A stretch of 64,000 nucleotides of DNA, from positions 1 to 64,000 of the forward strand of contig NZ_CP109130.1 of assembly GCF_035917975.1 (NCBI RefSeq). The letters are read 5' to 3'. Shown one piece after another: positions 8,991 to 18,948 of this stretch; positions within the stretch are counted from its first letter, which is position 1; every line of letters starts with the position of its first letter. Below the pieces are notes generated by a model, which saw only the letters and a list, made by a program, of their open reading frames with translations, searched no databases and was not told where the DNA came from. The position numbers and the translations under genes were made by a program. Origin of the DNA: Streptosporangium sp. NBC_01756 (GTDB taxonomy: Bacteria; Actinomycetota; Actinomycetes; Streptosporangiales; Streptosporangiaceae).

Positions 8991-9949
8991 TGCTCGACCG
9001 CACCGACCCTCAACGCGCCATCGCCGAGACCGCCGCCCGCTGCTCCAACTGGGGCCGCTGGGGAGACGACGACGTGCTGGGCACCGTCAACTTCATCGAT
9101 GAGGCCAAGCGCCGCGAGGGCGCGGCGCTGGTCCGCCGGGGTGCCTCCTTCTCCCTGTCCCAGCGCTTCGACGCCGACGGCCCGCAGAAAGGCTGGCGCC
9201 GCCGTACCAATCCGGTGCACACCATGACCGACACCGGCCTGGACGCGGTCCACGGCGGCCAGGGCTTCCCGCACGGATTCGGCGGCGCCGACGACGTCAT
9301 CGCCATGCCGCTGCAGTGCTCCACCCAGTGGGACGGCCTGGGCCACATCTTCGACCACGGCAGGGCGTGGAACGGCCGTCCCGCCGACATGGTGGTCACC
9401 TCTGCCGGTGACCTGGTCACCGGCATCGAGCACCTGGCGGCGCCCGTCGCGAGCCGCGGTGTCCTGCTCGACGCCGGCCGCACGTTCGGCGACGAGGGGG
9501 AACTGCCGGACGGCTTCGCGATCACCGAGGAACACCTCACCGCCACCGCCGAGGCGCACGGCGTCGCGGTCGGTCGCGGCGACATCGTGTGCGTGCGCAC
9601 CGGGCAGCTCACCCGGGCCCGCCGCAACGGCTGGGGCGACTACGCCGGCGGTCCCGCCCCGGGCCTGTCGTTCACCACCGCCGCCTGGTTGCACCGCACC
9701 GAGATCGCCGCGATCGCCACCGACACCTGGGGCTTCGAGGTACGGCCCAACGAGTTCGACCACGCCTTTCAACCACTGCACCAGGTCGTCATCCCGCACA
9801 TCGGCCTGCTCATCGGCGAGATGTGGGACCTGGACGCCCTCGCCGACGACTGCGCCGCCGACGGCGTGTACGAGTTCTGGCTCACCGCCGCCCCGCTGCC
9901 CATCACCGGCGCGGTCGGCTCCCCCGTCAACCCCCTCGCCATCAAGTGA
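8990..9949 (+). CDS. Cyclase family protein (kynurenine formamidase-like fold)
   Basis: A 319-residue member of the metal-dependent cyclase/arylformamidase superfamily (PF04199). The start at 8990 overlaps the preceding stop. The family's metal-site block appears as LQCSTQWDGLGHIFDHGRAW, in which a QWDGLGH variant stands for the canonical HxGTHxD; this variant defines the longer subgroup common in actinobacterial aromatic gene clusters. A second motif, RGVLLDAGR and GDIVCVRTGQ, is also conserved. Likely role: hydrolysis of an amide or lactone intermediate made in the ring-cleavage pathway. The exact substrate is unknown. Confidence 0.8.
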   Translation: MLDRTDPQRAIAETAARCSNWGRWGDDDVLGTVNFIDEAKRREGAALVRRGASFSLSQRFDADGPQKGWRRRTNPVHTMTDTGLDAVHGGQGFPHGFGGADDVIAMPLQCSTQWDGLGHIFDHGRAWNGRPADMVVTSAGDLVTGIEHLAAPVASRGVLLDAGRTFGDEGELPDGFAITEEHLTATAEAHGVAVGRGDIVCVRTGQLTRARRNGWGDYAGGPAPGLSFTTAAWLHRTEIAAIATDTWGFEVRPNEFDHAFQPLHQVVIPHIGLLIGEMWDLDALADDCAADGVYEFWLTAAPLPITGAVGSPVNPLAIK

Positions 9950-9956
9950 GACTTCC

Positions 9957-11090
9957 ATGACCGCAGTAAGGAACGTCCTCATCGTCGGCGGTGGCACCGC
10001 CGGATCGGCCCTGGCCATCCTGCTCGCCCGCGGCGGCGTCGCAGTGGACATCGCGGAGATCAAACCGGAGCTCACCGCACTCGGTTCGGGCATCACCCTG
10101 CAGGGCAACGCGCTGCGGGTGCTGCGCGACCTCGGCGTCTGGGACCGGGTCGGCGCCGCGGGCTTCGCATTCGACTCCCTCGGGCTGCGTACCCCCGGCG
10201 GCCACCTGATCGCCGAGAGCGCCGACGTCCGCACCGGCGGCCCTGATCTGCCGGCGGCGCTCGGCATGAACCGCCCAGAACTGGCCGCGATCCTCGCCGA
10301 GGCCGTGCGCGAGTCCGGCGCGCGGATCGCGTTCGGCCTGACCGTGGAGAGCCTCACCGACACCGATACCGGCGACGGCGTACGGGCACAGCTGTCGGAC
10401 GGCTCCGCCGGCACCTACGACCTGGTCGTGGGCGCGGACGGCATCCGCTCGAAGGTCCGCGGGCTCCTGGGCATCGACGCCGCCGTCCGGCCGACCGGCA
10501 TGGGCATCTGGCGCATCCACACCCGCCGCCCCAAGGACGTCGAGCGCACCGATCTGGTCTACGGCGGCCCGTGCTTCATCGCCGGCTACTGCCCCACGGG
10601 TCAGGACAGCATGTACGCCTATCTGGTGGAGAAGGCCCGGCCCCGTGAATCGGTGGCCGCCGCCGACAAGCCCGCCCACATGCGGGCCCTGGCCGAGGCT
10701 TACGGCGGCGCCTGGCAGGAGATCCGTGCCGACATCACCGATCCGGACCGGATCAACTACACCTGGTTCGAGTCGCTGCTGGTGGAGCGTCCCTGGAACC
10801 GCGGCCGCGTCGTGCTGATCGGCGACGCCGTGCACGCCTGCCCGCCCACCCTCGCCCAGGGCGCGGCCCAGTGCCTGGAGGACGCCGCCGTCCTCGCCGA
10901 ACTGCTGCTCGCCGCCGGTCACCTCGACCAGTCGCTGTTCGACGCCTTCATGGACCGCCGGTACGAGCGGGCGAAGGCCGTGGTCGAGGCGTCCCTGCAG
11001 CTGGCCGACTGGCAGCTGAACCCCGTCCCGGACGCCGACGTGCCCGGCCTGATGGGCCGCATCGCCACGATGGTGACACAGCGCCCATGA
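9957..11090 (+). CDS. FAD-dependent aromatic-ring monooxygenase
   Basis: A 377-residue class A flavoprotein hydroxylase. It starts at the ATG at 9957, seven bases after the cyclase stop. The three fingerprints are present: GGGTAGSALA near the N-terminus (dinucleotide fold), LVVGADGIRSKVR (DG motif) and VLIGDAVHACPPTLAQGA (GD motif). By family it would use NAD(P)H and O2 to hydroxylate a phenolic or carboxylated ring before cleavage. Its stop overlaps the following ATG in an ATGA arrangement. The size and motifs fit salicylate- or 3-hydroxybenzoate-hydroxylase relatives, without fixing the substrate. Confidence 0.9.
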   Translation: MTAVRNVLIVGGGTAGSALAILLARGGVAVDIAEIKPELTALGSGITLQGNALRVLRDLGVWDRVGAAGFAFDSLGLRTPGGHLIAESADVRTGGPDLPAALGMNRPELAAILAEAVRESGARIAFGLTVESLTDTDTGDGVRAQLSDGSAGTYDLVVGADGIRSKVRGLLGIDAAVRPTGMGIWRIHTRRPKDVERTDLVYGGPCFIAGYCPTGQDSMYAYLVEKARPRESVAAADKPAHMRALAEAYGGAWQEIRADITDPDRINYTWFESLLVERPWNRGRVVLIGDAVHACPPTLAQGAAQCLEDAAVLAELLLAAGHLDQSLFDAFMDRRYERAKAVVEASLQLADWQLNPVPDADVPGLMGRIATMVTQRP

Positions 11091-12136
11091 GAACCCACCC
11101 CACGAACAGCGCACCCGTGCCGACCGTCGACGTGCACGCGCACGTCATCCTGCCGCAGATCGAGCAGGCCGTCACCGGACAGCCGGGGCTGGACGCGCAC
11201 CGCGAACTGGACGCGCACCGCAACGGTCCCGATGCCCTGTCGGTCTCCGGGCGGATGGTCGGCGAGCGCATCGGCCGCCTCACCCGGGTGCAGGACCGGC
11301 TGGCCGGCATGGACACCGCCGGAGTGGACGTGCAAATCGTCAGCCCTTCCCCTTCGCACTACCACTACTGGGCCGAGCCCGCTCTGGCGCGGAAGGTCTG
11401 CGCGCTGGCGAACAAGGGCACCGCCGAGCACTGCGCCCAGGCGCCCGACCGGCTGCACGGCCTGGGCCTGGTACCGCTCCAGCACCCCTCGCTGATGGTG
11501 GAATCGCTGGAACACGCCCTCGGCCTCGGCCTGAAGGGGGTGGAGATCTCCTCCCATGCCCCCGGTCGCGAACTGTCGGACCCGGCCTACGAACCGTTCT
11601 GGACGCGAGCAGCCGAAACCGGCGCGGTGGTCTTCCTGCACCCGTTCGGCTGCACGCTGAACGAGCGGCTGGACCGCTGGTATCTGTCGAACATCGTCGG
11701 ACAGCCGGTCGAGAACACCGTCGCCCTGTCCCATCTGATCTTCTCCGGGGTATTCGACCGCCATCCCGGCCTGAAGATCCTGGCAGCCCACGGCGGCGGC
11801 TACCTGCCCACCCATCTGGGCCGGGCCGACCACGGCTGGCGGGTGCGCCCGGACGCGCGCGGCTGCGCCCGCGAACCGAGCAGCTACCTGAAGGACCTGT
11901 GGTTCGACTCCCTCGTGCACGACCCGGCCGCGCTGCGCGACCTCCTCCGGGCCGCCGGGCCGGACCGCGTGGTGCTCGGCTCCGACTTCCCCTTCGACAT
12001 GGGCACCGACGACCCGGTGGCCACGCTGCGCGCCGCCGGACTCGACGAGTCCACCTTCGACGTGATCCGCGGCCGCAACGCCACCGTCCTCTTCGACCTC
12101 GACGACACCCACCTCAAGGAGCAGTCCCGTGCCTGA
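11087..12136 (+). CDS. ACMSD-like amidohydrolase (probable decarboxylase)
   Basis: A 349-residue TIM-barrel protein of the amidohydrolase_2 family that includes 2-amino-3-carboxymuconate semialdehyde decarboxylase and gamma-resorcylate decarboxylase. Metal motifs: VDVHAH (His17, His19), VFLHPFG, ILAAHGGGYLP and GSDFPFDMG. The start overlaps the monooxygenase stop (ATGA) and its end overlaps the next gene by eight bases, so it is part of a coupled operon. Most likely it removes a carboxylate from an aromatic acid or a ring-cleavage product. Confidence 0.85.
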   Translation: MRTHPTNSAPVPTVDVHAHVILPQIEQAVTGQPGLDAHRELDAHRNGPDALSVSGRMVGERIGRLTRVQDRLAGMDTAGVDVQIVSPSPSHYHYWAEPALARKVCALANKGTAEHCAQAPDRLHGLGLVPLQHPSLMVESLEHALGLGLKGVEISSHAPGRELSDPAYEPFWTRAAETGAVVFLHPFGCTLNERLDRWYLSNIVGQPVENTVALSHLIFSGVFDRHPGLKILAAHGGGYLPTHLGRADHGWRVRPDARGCAREPSSYLKDLWFDSLVHDPAALRDLLRAAGPDRVVLGSDFPFDMGTDDPVATLRAAGLDESTFDVIRGRNATVLFDLDDTHLKEQSRA

Positions 12137-13067
12137 CCGGCTCATCACCCACCTGCGCCACGTCGACCTGGCCGTACCCGACTACGCCAGGCAGCGGGAG
12201 TTCTACTCCGGCGTCTGGGGCCTGACCGAGGTCGCGAGCGACACCGGCATCAGCTTCCTGGCAGCCGAGGGCTCACCCGAGCAGTACGTCATCCGGCTAC
12301 GCGAGGCCGACGAGAAGCGCCTGGACCTCATCTCCTTCGGCACGGCCACCCCCGCCGACGCCGACGCCCTCGCGACGCGGCTGCGCACCGCCGGCGTCCG
12401 GCTGATCAACGAGCCCGGGAGGATCGACACCCCCGGCGGCGGGTACGGCTTCCGCTTCTTCGACCTCGACGGCCGCACCGTCGAGGTCTCCGCCGACGTC
12501 GCCGTCCGCGCCCACCGCAAGCTGGCGGCCAAGGAGGCGGTGCCGGTCCGGCTCTCGCACGTGGTGCTCAACGCCCCCGACATCGACGCCACCCGCGCCT
12601 GGTACGAGACCCATCTGGACTTCGCGCTGTCAGACACCCTCGCCCACCCGCACATGGGCCAGGTCATGCACTTCATGCGCTGCAACCCCCAGCACCACAG
12701 CCTGGCCATCGCCCGCGGCCCGCACGCCTCCCTGCACCACATCAGCTTCGAACTGCGCGGCCTGGACGAGTACATGTACGGCACCGGCCGACTGCTGCGC
12801 GCCGGAGTGCGCATGATCTGGGGTCCGGGCCGGCACCTGGCCGGCGACAACACCTTCTCCTACTTCCTGGACCCGCACGGCAACACCGTGGAGTACACCA
12901 CCGAACTGGAGGAACTGGACGAGGACTCCTGGCACCCGCACGTCCACGACTTCTCCCAGGCCGAGGTCACCGACCAGTGGGGCACCGCCAACCCGATGAA
13001 CGAACTCATCGCCAAGGAGTCGTTCAACGACATCGACCGCGGCGTCTTCGTCGCCCCGCCGGTCTGA
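12129..13067 (+). CDS. Type I extradiol ring-cleavage dioxygenase (VOC fold)
   Basis: A 312-residue two-domain VOC protein that begins at a GTG inside the preceding gene. The C-terminal domain carries the iron triad expected for 2,3-dihydroxybiphenyl/catechol 2,3-dioxygenases: His144 (RLSHVVLNAPD), His204 (LHHISFEL) and Glu255 (GNTVEYTTE). The N-terminal domain keeps the fold but lacks the triad, as in known type I enzymes. Family function is Fe(II)-dependent cleavage of a catechol next to a hydroxyl. It is the likely ring-opening step of the cassette. Confidence 0.88.
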   Translation: MPDRLITHLRHVDLAVPDYARQREFYSGVWGLTEVASDTGISFLAAEGSPEQYVIRLREADEKRLDLISFGTATPADADALATRLRTAGVRLINEPGRIDTPGGGYGFRFFDLDGRTVEVSADVAVRAHRKLAAKEAVPVRLSHVVLNAPDIDATRAWYETHLDFALSDTLAHPHMGQVMHFMRCNPQHHSLAIARGPHASLHHISFELRGLDEYMYGTGRLLRAGVRMIWGPGRHLAGDNTFSYFLDPHGNTVEYTTELEELDEDSWHPHVHDFSQAEVTDQWGTANPMNELIAKESFNDIDRGVFVAPPV

Positions 13068-13075
13068 GCCCCGTC

Positions 13076-14011
13076 ATGCGTCTCGCGACCTTCACACATC
13101 GAGGCCTACGCCGCAGCGGCGTCGTCGACGGAGACTCCGTCCTGCCCTTTTCCCAGGGAACCGACCTCCTCGACGTCGTCCGCACCGGCCACATCCCCGA
13201 CAGCGAAACGGCCGTACCCCTGGCCGAGGTACGGCTGCTCCCGCCGATCGAACCCCCCTCGGTCCGCGACTTCGTCGCCTTCGAAGAGCACGTCGAGGGC
13301 GTCCGCCGCAGCGTGAGCGGCGCGGCGGGCGTCCCGGACGCCTGGTATGACGCGCCGACCTTCTACTTCGCCAACCCGCACGCGATGGTCGGAGCCCACG
13401 ACGACGTGCCCGTACCGCCCGGCTGCCACGCCCTGGACTTCGAACTCGAAGTGGCCGCCGTCATCGGCCGCGAGGGCCACGACCTCTCCCCCGAACACGC
13501 CCGCGACCACATCTTCGGCTACACGATCTTCAACGACTGGTCCGCGCGCGACCTGCAGTCCCGGGAGATGCAGGTCGGCCTCGGCCCCTGCAAGGGCAAG
13601 GACGCCGCCACCACTCTCGGCCCATGGCTGGTCACCGCCGACGAACTGGAGCCGTACCGCACCGCCGACGGCTTCCTGCGGCTCGCCCTGACGGCTGAGA
13701 TCAACGGGGTCGAGGTCGGGCGGGACCTGCTGTCCAACATGGCCTGGCCGTTCGAGGAACTGATCGCCTACGCCTCCCGCGGCGCCTGGATCCGCCCTGG
13801 CGACGTACTCGGCTCCGGCACCTGCGGCAACGGCGGCTGCCTCGCCGAACTGTGGGGTCTGCGCGGCAGTCAGGACCCTCCGGCGCTGAAACCCGGCGAC
13901 ACCGTCACCCTCACCGTCGAAGGCATCGGCACCGTTTCCAACACCATCGTCCCCGGCACGGTGCCCCTGCCGATCCCATCCGCCCGCAAACGCCCTCGAG
14001 ACCGCCCTTGA
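13076..14011 (+). CDS. Fumarylacetoacetate hydrolase family protein 2
   Basis: A 311-residue FAH-fold enzyme, clearly different from the first copy in the cassette. The true start is the ATG at 13076, nine bases after the dioxygenase stop. Motifs: FYFANPHAMVG, DFELEVAAVIGREG, YTIFNDWSARDLQ, a GPCKGKDAATTLGPWLV block and LGSGTCGNGGCLAEL. The last part matches FAH proper and its actinobacterial relatives that split acylpyruvates. Two FAH-fold proteins in one pathway often act as hydratase/decarboxylase and final hydrolase. It is the last gene of the operon. Confidence 0.87.
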   Translation: MRLATFTHRGLRRSGVVDGDSVLPFSQGTDLLDVVRTGHIPDSETAVPLAEVRLLPPIEPPSVRDFVAFEEHVEGVRRSVSGAAGVPDAWYDAPTFYFANPHAMVGAHDDVPVPPGCHALDFELEVAAVIGREGHDLSPEHARDHIFGYTIFNDWSARDLQSREMQVGLGPCKGKDAATTLGPWLVTADELEPYRTADGFLRLALTAEINGVEVGRDLLSNMAWPFEELIAYASRGAWIRPGDVLGSGTCGNGGCLAELWGLRGSQDPPALKPGDTVTLTVEGIGTVSNTIVPGTVPLPIPSARKRPRDRP

Positions 14012-14334
14012 CCAGCGATTCCAGCCACCATTCCCCTTTTGAGCGAGAACGGGTTCTGAGAACCGAACGGAGATCGTCGGGCCACCGGCGGCCTGTGGCC
14101 GGTCTTCCTCTCCCAAAGGACCATCGAGGTCCAGTGGCCTTTCCCGTCACCGACTTTCCCGTCACCGACTTTCCCGTCACCGACGGAGATGTGCGCGCGG
14201 CTGTCGCCGTTCCAGTGCGACCGCATCGATTTCCTGGCCTGTTACACCTTCTCCCGCGCCGAGGCGGCCGGGGGTTTGCGTCCTTTCCACGACAGCGCTC
14301 AGGAGGCCAGGGCGTCGGTGACCGGGTGCACGGG
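14012..14334. other. Intergenic region with a triple 15-bp repeat
   Basis: No convincing gene. It holds the tandem repeat at 14140-14184 and the decayed flank of an aldo/keto reductase fragment. A 55-codon reading starting at 14189 (MCARLSPFQCDRIDFLACY) has no recognised family. Confidence 0.45.
14140..14184. repeat. Three tandem copies of a 15-bp unit
   Basis: TTTCCCGTCACCGAC is repeated exactly three times head to tail (14140-14154, 14155-14169, 14170-14184). The unit keeps reading frame, encoding FPVTD on the plus strand, but no gene clearly uses it. Confidence 0.9.
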
Positions 14335-14412
14335 CTACTCGGGAGGGATCTGGTAGACGCCGAAGCCGAGGATCGGCATCCTGACGCCGTTGTTCAGCGT
14401 GATCGTCCGTAT
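14335..14412 (-). pseudogene. Aldo/keto reductase N-terminal fragment
   Basis: Twenty-five codons match the very start of 2,5-diketo-gluconate-reductase-type aldo/keto reductases (RTITLNNGVRMPILGFGVYQ, then IPPE and a TAG stop). The expected initiator ATG before RTITLNN reads ATA, although an AAAGGAC ribosome site is still present upstream. The rest of the roughly 280-residue barrel is missing. It follows a complete aldo/keto reductase on the same strand. Confidence 0.75.
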
Positions 14413-14465
14413 GGGACGTCCTTTCGTACGTGTGGTGGTGCGGTGAGTGCAGGTGTGGCCGGTCG

Positions 14466-15439
<974 letters not shown>

Positions 15440-15443
<4 letters not shown>

Positions 15444-15688
15444 GATCGCCTTTCTGGGACGAGTTTGATCGTCGCGGCTCGTGAGCCGGAGTTGACGACG
15501 CCGCCGATGATGCCGGCGCCGTAGCGGCGGTACTTGGTGCGATAGACCTCGTCGATCTGGTCGTGGACGGCGGACTCGGCGGGATCGGCGTCGGTGAAGG
15601 CGACGTCGGCCTCGATGCCGCCGGCCGAGATGCGACCTTGCTTGCGGGTCTGGGTGCCGCGGTACCAGGCGCCGGAGGGTCCGTTCAT
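15440..15688 (-). pseudogene. DUF2255 family protein, 5'-truncated
   Basis: The remaining 82 codons cover the C-terminal half of DUF2255 proteins: [28 protein letters not shown] and [12 protein letters not shown], ending in a TIKLVP block. Family members are about 120-130 residues and begin earlier with a GTAEELELA-type segment; here an in-frame TGA lies just upstream of the first Met, and the N-terminal half is gone. The stop overlaps the next gene's ATG (ATGA). It could be translated as a fragment but is unlikely to fold normally. Confidence 0.7.
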
Positions 15689-15918
15689 GCAGCGCTCGCA
15701 TCAGCGTCTTCCGTATCTCCGTATTCGTCGTTGGCCCTACCCGCAGCCGATCGATCGGCACGTCTGGGCCAGGCCCGCTGTAGGTAAATCCACACTGCCG
15801 CCACAGGCCGGGCGGCAAAGGTCGCAGCTGTCGTCCGCCTGCACGAAACGGCGCCATCTTCACGTCACCGGGCCGTGCACCAGGAGACATACCGGCAGCG
15901 ATCGGATCGGCAGCTCAG

Positions 15919-16809
15919 TCAGCTCTGGTCCGGGGCCGCCTGCTGTGCCTCGGCGAGGTCCTGGGTGGCTGCCCAGCTGGCGAGCATTTTGAGACCGTCG
16001 GCGGTGGGGCTGCCCGGGGTGGCGGTGTAGACGTTGAGGGCCAGGCCTGGCTCGGAGGGCAGCTCCATCGATTCGAAGTTCAGGTCGAGCTGGCCGACCA
16101 CCGGGTGACGCAGCCGCTTCATACCGCTGCGGTGGAACTGCACGTCGTGGGAGGCCCACCGCTGCCGGAAGACCTCGCTCCGCGTCGAGAGCTCACCGAT
16201 CAGCTCGATCAGCGCCCGGTCGTGCGGGGTGCGGCCCGCCTCCAGCCGGAGCATGGCGGCCGCGTCGTTGGCTATCCGGTCCCAGTCGACGAAGAACTCG
16301 CGCGCGGCCTCATCGAGATAGAGGAATCGGGCGGTGTTCGCCGGGCGGCGCGGGTCGGCCAGGACGGGTGCGTACAAGGCGCGGGCCAAGCGGTTCATGG
16401 CGATGATGTCGTGGCGGCCGTTGCGCACCCAGGCCGGGGCGTCGGTGATGGCGTCCAGCACCTGCTGGATCACCGGCCGCACCGTGGCCGGGGACATGCG
16501 GCGGTGGCGAGGGCCCGGACCCGCGGCCCTGGCCAGGGCGAACAGGTGCTCACGTTCGGCCTCATCCAACTGCAGGGCGCGGGCCAGGGCGTCCAGCACG
16601 CTGTCGGAGGCGCCTGCGAGGTTGCCCCGCTCCATCCGCACGTAGTAGTCGATGGAGACGCCGGCGAGCAGCGCGACCTCCTCCCGACGCAGCCCCTTGA
16701 CGCGGCGGTTACCGCCGTAGGCGGGCAGCCCCGCCTGGTCCGGGGTGATGCGCGCCCGCCGCGAGCTGAGAAAGTCGCGGACTTCGGCGCGGTGGTCGAT
16801 CTGACTCAT
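15919..16809 (-). CDS. XRE-family regulator with MmyB-like ligand-binding domain
   Basis: A 296-residue regulator. Residues about 15-75 form the helix-turn-helix (RVKGLRREEVALLAGVSIDY, YYVRMERGN, then SDSVLDALARAL), and the rest is the MmyB-like PAS-type domain with PAWVRNGRHDIIAMNRLA and a closing HPVVGQLDLNFESMELP. Such proteins in actinomycetes typically sit beside and control aldo/keto reductase or SDR genes and may sense fatty acids. Here it lies upstream of the DUF2255/aldo-keto reductase remnants on the same strand, consistent with that role. Confidence 0.9.
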   Translation of the reverse strand: MSQIDHRAEVRDFLSSRRARITPDQAGLPAYGGNRRVKGLRREEVALLAGVSIDYYVRMERGNLAGASDSVLDALARALQLDEAEREHLFALARAAGPGPRHRRMSPATVRPVIQQVLDAITDAPAWVRNGRHDIIAMNRLARALYAPVLADPRRPANTARFLYLDEAAREFFVDWDRIANDAAAMLRLEAGRTPHDRALIELIGELSTRSEVFRQRWASHDVQFHRSGMKRLRHPVVGQLDLNFESMELPSEPGLALNVYTATPGSPTADGLKMLASWAATQDLAEAQQAAPDQS

Positions 16810-17322
16810 AACCCCAGGTTAGGCGAGGCGACGGCAGACAAGGAGGTAAGGCCAGTACCCCGAACGGGCGTCACTCCCTCGACCGCCGGGATCGTCGTTG
16901 ACTGGTACCACCCCATGTCAGTACAGGGCTCTGCCCTCTGCCCTCTGCCCTCTGCCCTCTGCCCTCTGCCCTCTGCCCTCTGCCCTCTGCCCTCTGCCCT
17001 CTGCCCTCTGCCCTCTGCCCTCTGCCCTCTGCCCTCACCAGGATGGTCGATCCGACCCATATCCCCGGGCTAGGACGATTGAGTCCGAGGGGTAACAGCA
17101 CAGAGGCATGGCCGCGGAGATGGCACGAGGGTGTCCGCGCTCAGTTGGTGACGACCGAGACGGGCACCCTCGCAACCGCGCTCTACGTGCAGGTGGACGA
17201 TCTGCTGAAAGCTTCGCCGGATCTGGGCCCGGCGCGGTGGCCGCGGACAAGGCCTGCTCCTCCCACGTCAACCGCCGCCCGCATTCCGGTATCCGGAGGA
17301 GCAGGCGAGTGCTCCTTGGCCG
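16810..17322. other. Intergenic region holding a 7-bp microsatellite
   Basis: No gene is supported. The main feature is the CTCTGCC array described separately. Open frames on both strands across it are by-products of the repeat (ALCPLPS or QRAEGRG reiterations). Confidence 0.6.
16929..17033. repeat. Fifteen perfect tandem copies of a 7-bp unit
   Basis: CTCTGCC is repeated 15 times without error over 105 bases, followed by a partial unit. Because 7 is not a multiple of 3, all frames cycle through the same heptapeptide. It lies between the start of the XRE regulator gene (120 bases away) and the end of the WYL regulator gene. Such perfect arrays are unusual in high-GC actinomycete DNA and are prone to slippage. 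Confidence 0.95.
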
Positions 17323-18306
17323 TCAGGACGAGGTGGTTGTGCGGGCGGCGTTGGCATAGCGGGTGGCGAGGCGGGCGAAGGCGCCGCTGAGCTCTGGTGG
17401 ACCGATGACTTCGACGTCGGCGTCGAAGCGGCCGATGGCGGCTGCCAGGCCGGCCCATGACCAGGAGCCGAGGGCGAGTCGGCAGCGGTCCGGTCCGAGT
17501 TCTTCGACGATTCCGTCCCGGGCGAAGGGGGCGACGGCGGTGGCGGGAAGGTCGAGGAGGACTTCGCCCTGGCAGGGCCAGTCGGTGGTGCCGTCGGAGC
17601 CGCGAAATCGGCTGGTGATGAAGGCGGGCACGTCGCCTCCGGGCACGTCGCGCGGGGGAAATCGGGGTCCGGTCGGTGTGCGCGGGTGTATGCGGTCGAC
17701 GCGGAAGGTCCGCCAGTCATCGCGGTCGAGGTCCCAGGCCAAGAGGTACCAGCAGCCGCGCCAGGTGACCAGATGGTGTGGCTGCACCCGGCGGCGCCGC
17801 TGCCCGGTTGCCGCCTTCCGGTCCTGCGCGTAGTCGAAACGGAGTTCCTCATGGGCATGGATGGCGGTGCTCAGGTCCGTGAAGACCTGGGTGTCGGCCT
17901 GGGGGACGTCGCCGTTCTCGGGTGGGTGGACGGCCGTGATGCGCATCGTGTCTATGCGGTGGCGTAGGCGGGGCGGCATGACCTGGCGGATCGTGGCGAG
18001 GGCACGGGCTGCGTCCTCGGCGAGCGTGGTGCCGGTAGCGGCGGTTTGCAGGGCGACGGCCAAGGCGACGGCCTGGTCGTCGTCGAACAGCAGTGGAGGC
18101 AGATGCACGCCGGCATCCAAACGGTATCCGCCGGAGGGCCCTTTGAACGCCATGATCGGGTAGCCGAGTTCCCGCAGGCGGTCGATGTCGCGGCGGACGG
18201 TGCGCGGGGTGATATCGAGCCGCTCGGCGAGGTCCTCGCCGGACCAGTCGCGGCGTGTCTGAAGCAGTGAGAGCAGTGCGAGCAGGCGCGAGGACGTTTT
18301 CTGCAT
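17323..18306 (-). CDS. WYL-domain transcriptional regulator (YafY type)
   Basis: About 327 residues from the ATG at 18306 ([20 protein letters not shown]); two Met codons lie slightly upstream. The N-terminal HTH_11 winged helix ([21 protein letters not shown]) is followed by a linker [11 protein letters not shown] and a WYL domain ([20 protein letters not shown]). The C-terminal WCX-like part is also present. WYL proteins bind small ligands or nucleic acid ends and regulate neighbouring genes. It is divergent from a PhnB-like VOC gene, a very common actinobacterial pairing, so it probably represses that gene. Confidence 0.92.
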   Translation of the reverse strand: MQKTSSRLLALLSLLQTRRDWSGEDLAERLDITPRTVRRDIDRLRELGYPIMAFKGPSGGYRLDAGVHLPPLLFDDDQAVALAVALQTAATGTTLAEDAARALATIRQVMPPRLRHRIDTMRITAVHPPENGDVPQADTQVFTDLSTAIHAHEELRFDYAQDRKAATGQRRRRVQPHHLVTWRGCWYLLAWDLDRDDWRTFRVDRIHPRTPTGPRFPPRDVPGGDVPAFITSRFRGSDGTTDWPCQGEVLLDLPATAVAPFARDGIVEELGPDRCRLALGSWSWAGLAAAIGRFDADVEVIGPPELSGAFARLATRYANAARTTTSS

Positions 18307-18467
18307 GTCCACCATTCTCCCTTCAGTACAGGACACGACCTGTCCGCTACTCCTGCAACAGTGGACACGGGCCGCCAGGGGGCACCGCCCCAGGTCACAG
18401 TGGCCGCGCTGTGCTCCCCTTCGTCGCAGCGGCGCACATCCGAGAAACCCAAGGCAAGGAGCGGGCT

Positions 18468-18941
18468 ATGTCCATCACGACCACCACCCATCTGAACTTC
18501 CGGGGGGCCGCGCGCGAGGCGCTGGACTTCTACAAGTCCGTCTTCGGCGGGCGGGTCGTCGCCGTCACCTACAAGGACGCCGGCAACATGCAGCAGGAGA
18601 ACGAGGCGGACTGGGTGATGTGGGGCGAAGTGGTCGGGGGCAACGGCTTCCATGTCATGGCCTACGACGTGCCCTCCCCGTTGCCGTGGAATCAGGGCGA
18701 GAACCCCTTCTTCGTCTCCGTACGCGGTGACGACGCCGATGAGATCAGCGATCTGTGGCAGAAGCTGTCGGACGGCTCGACGGTGGTGCGGCCCTTGGAG
18801 GCCGCGCAGTGGGCGCCGCTGTACGGCATGCTCATCGACCACTTCGGCGTGACCTGGGTCCTGGACGTCTCGTACACGCCCCCCTCCCCTGCCCCAACCG
18901 CCCTGCCTCGGCGTCCGGCCGACGAGCGGGCCGCGGGCTGA
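18468..18941 (+). CDS. PhnB-like VOC family protein
   Basis: A 157-residue VOC protein of the PhnB/YjdN subgroup: THLNFRGAAREALDFYKSVF at the N-terminus, GNGFHVMAYD in the middle and WAPLYGMLIDHFGVTW at the end. AAGGAGC precedes the ATG. It lacks a full metal triad for dioxygenase activity, and family members have no firm function. It faces the WYL regulator across 160 bases and is followed seven bases later by the AlkZ-like gene, suggesting co-transcription. Confidence 0.88.
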   Translation: MSITTTTHLNFRGAAREALDFYKSVFGGRVVAVTYKDAGNMQQENEADWVMWGEVVGGNGFHVMAYDVPSPLPWNQGENPFFVSVRGDDADEISDLWQKLSDGSTVVRPLEAAQWAPLYGMLIDHFGVTWVLDVSYTPPSPAPTALPRRPADERAAG

Positions 18942-18948
18942 GAACGCC

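Noticed and set aside
16929-17033. Possible CRISPR array or coding heptapeptide repeat
   Set aside because: There are no spacers between the units, so it is a simple microsatellite; the readings on both strands have no start signal and no domain.
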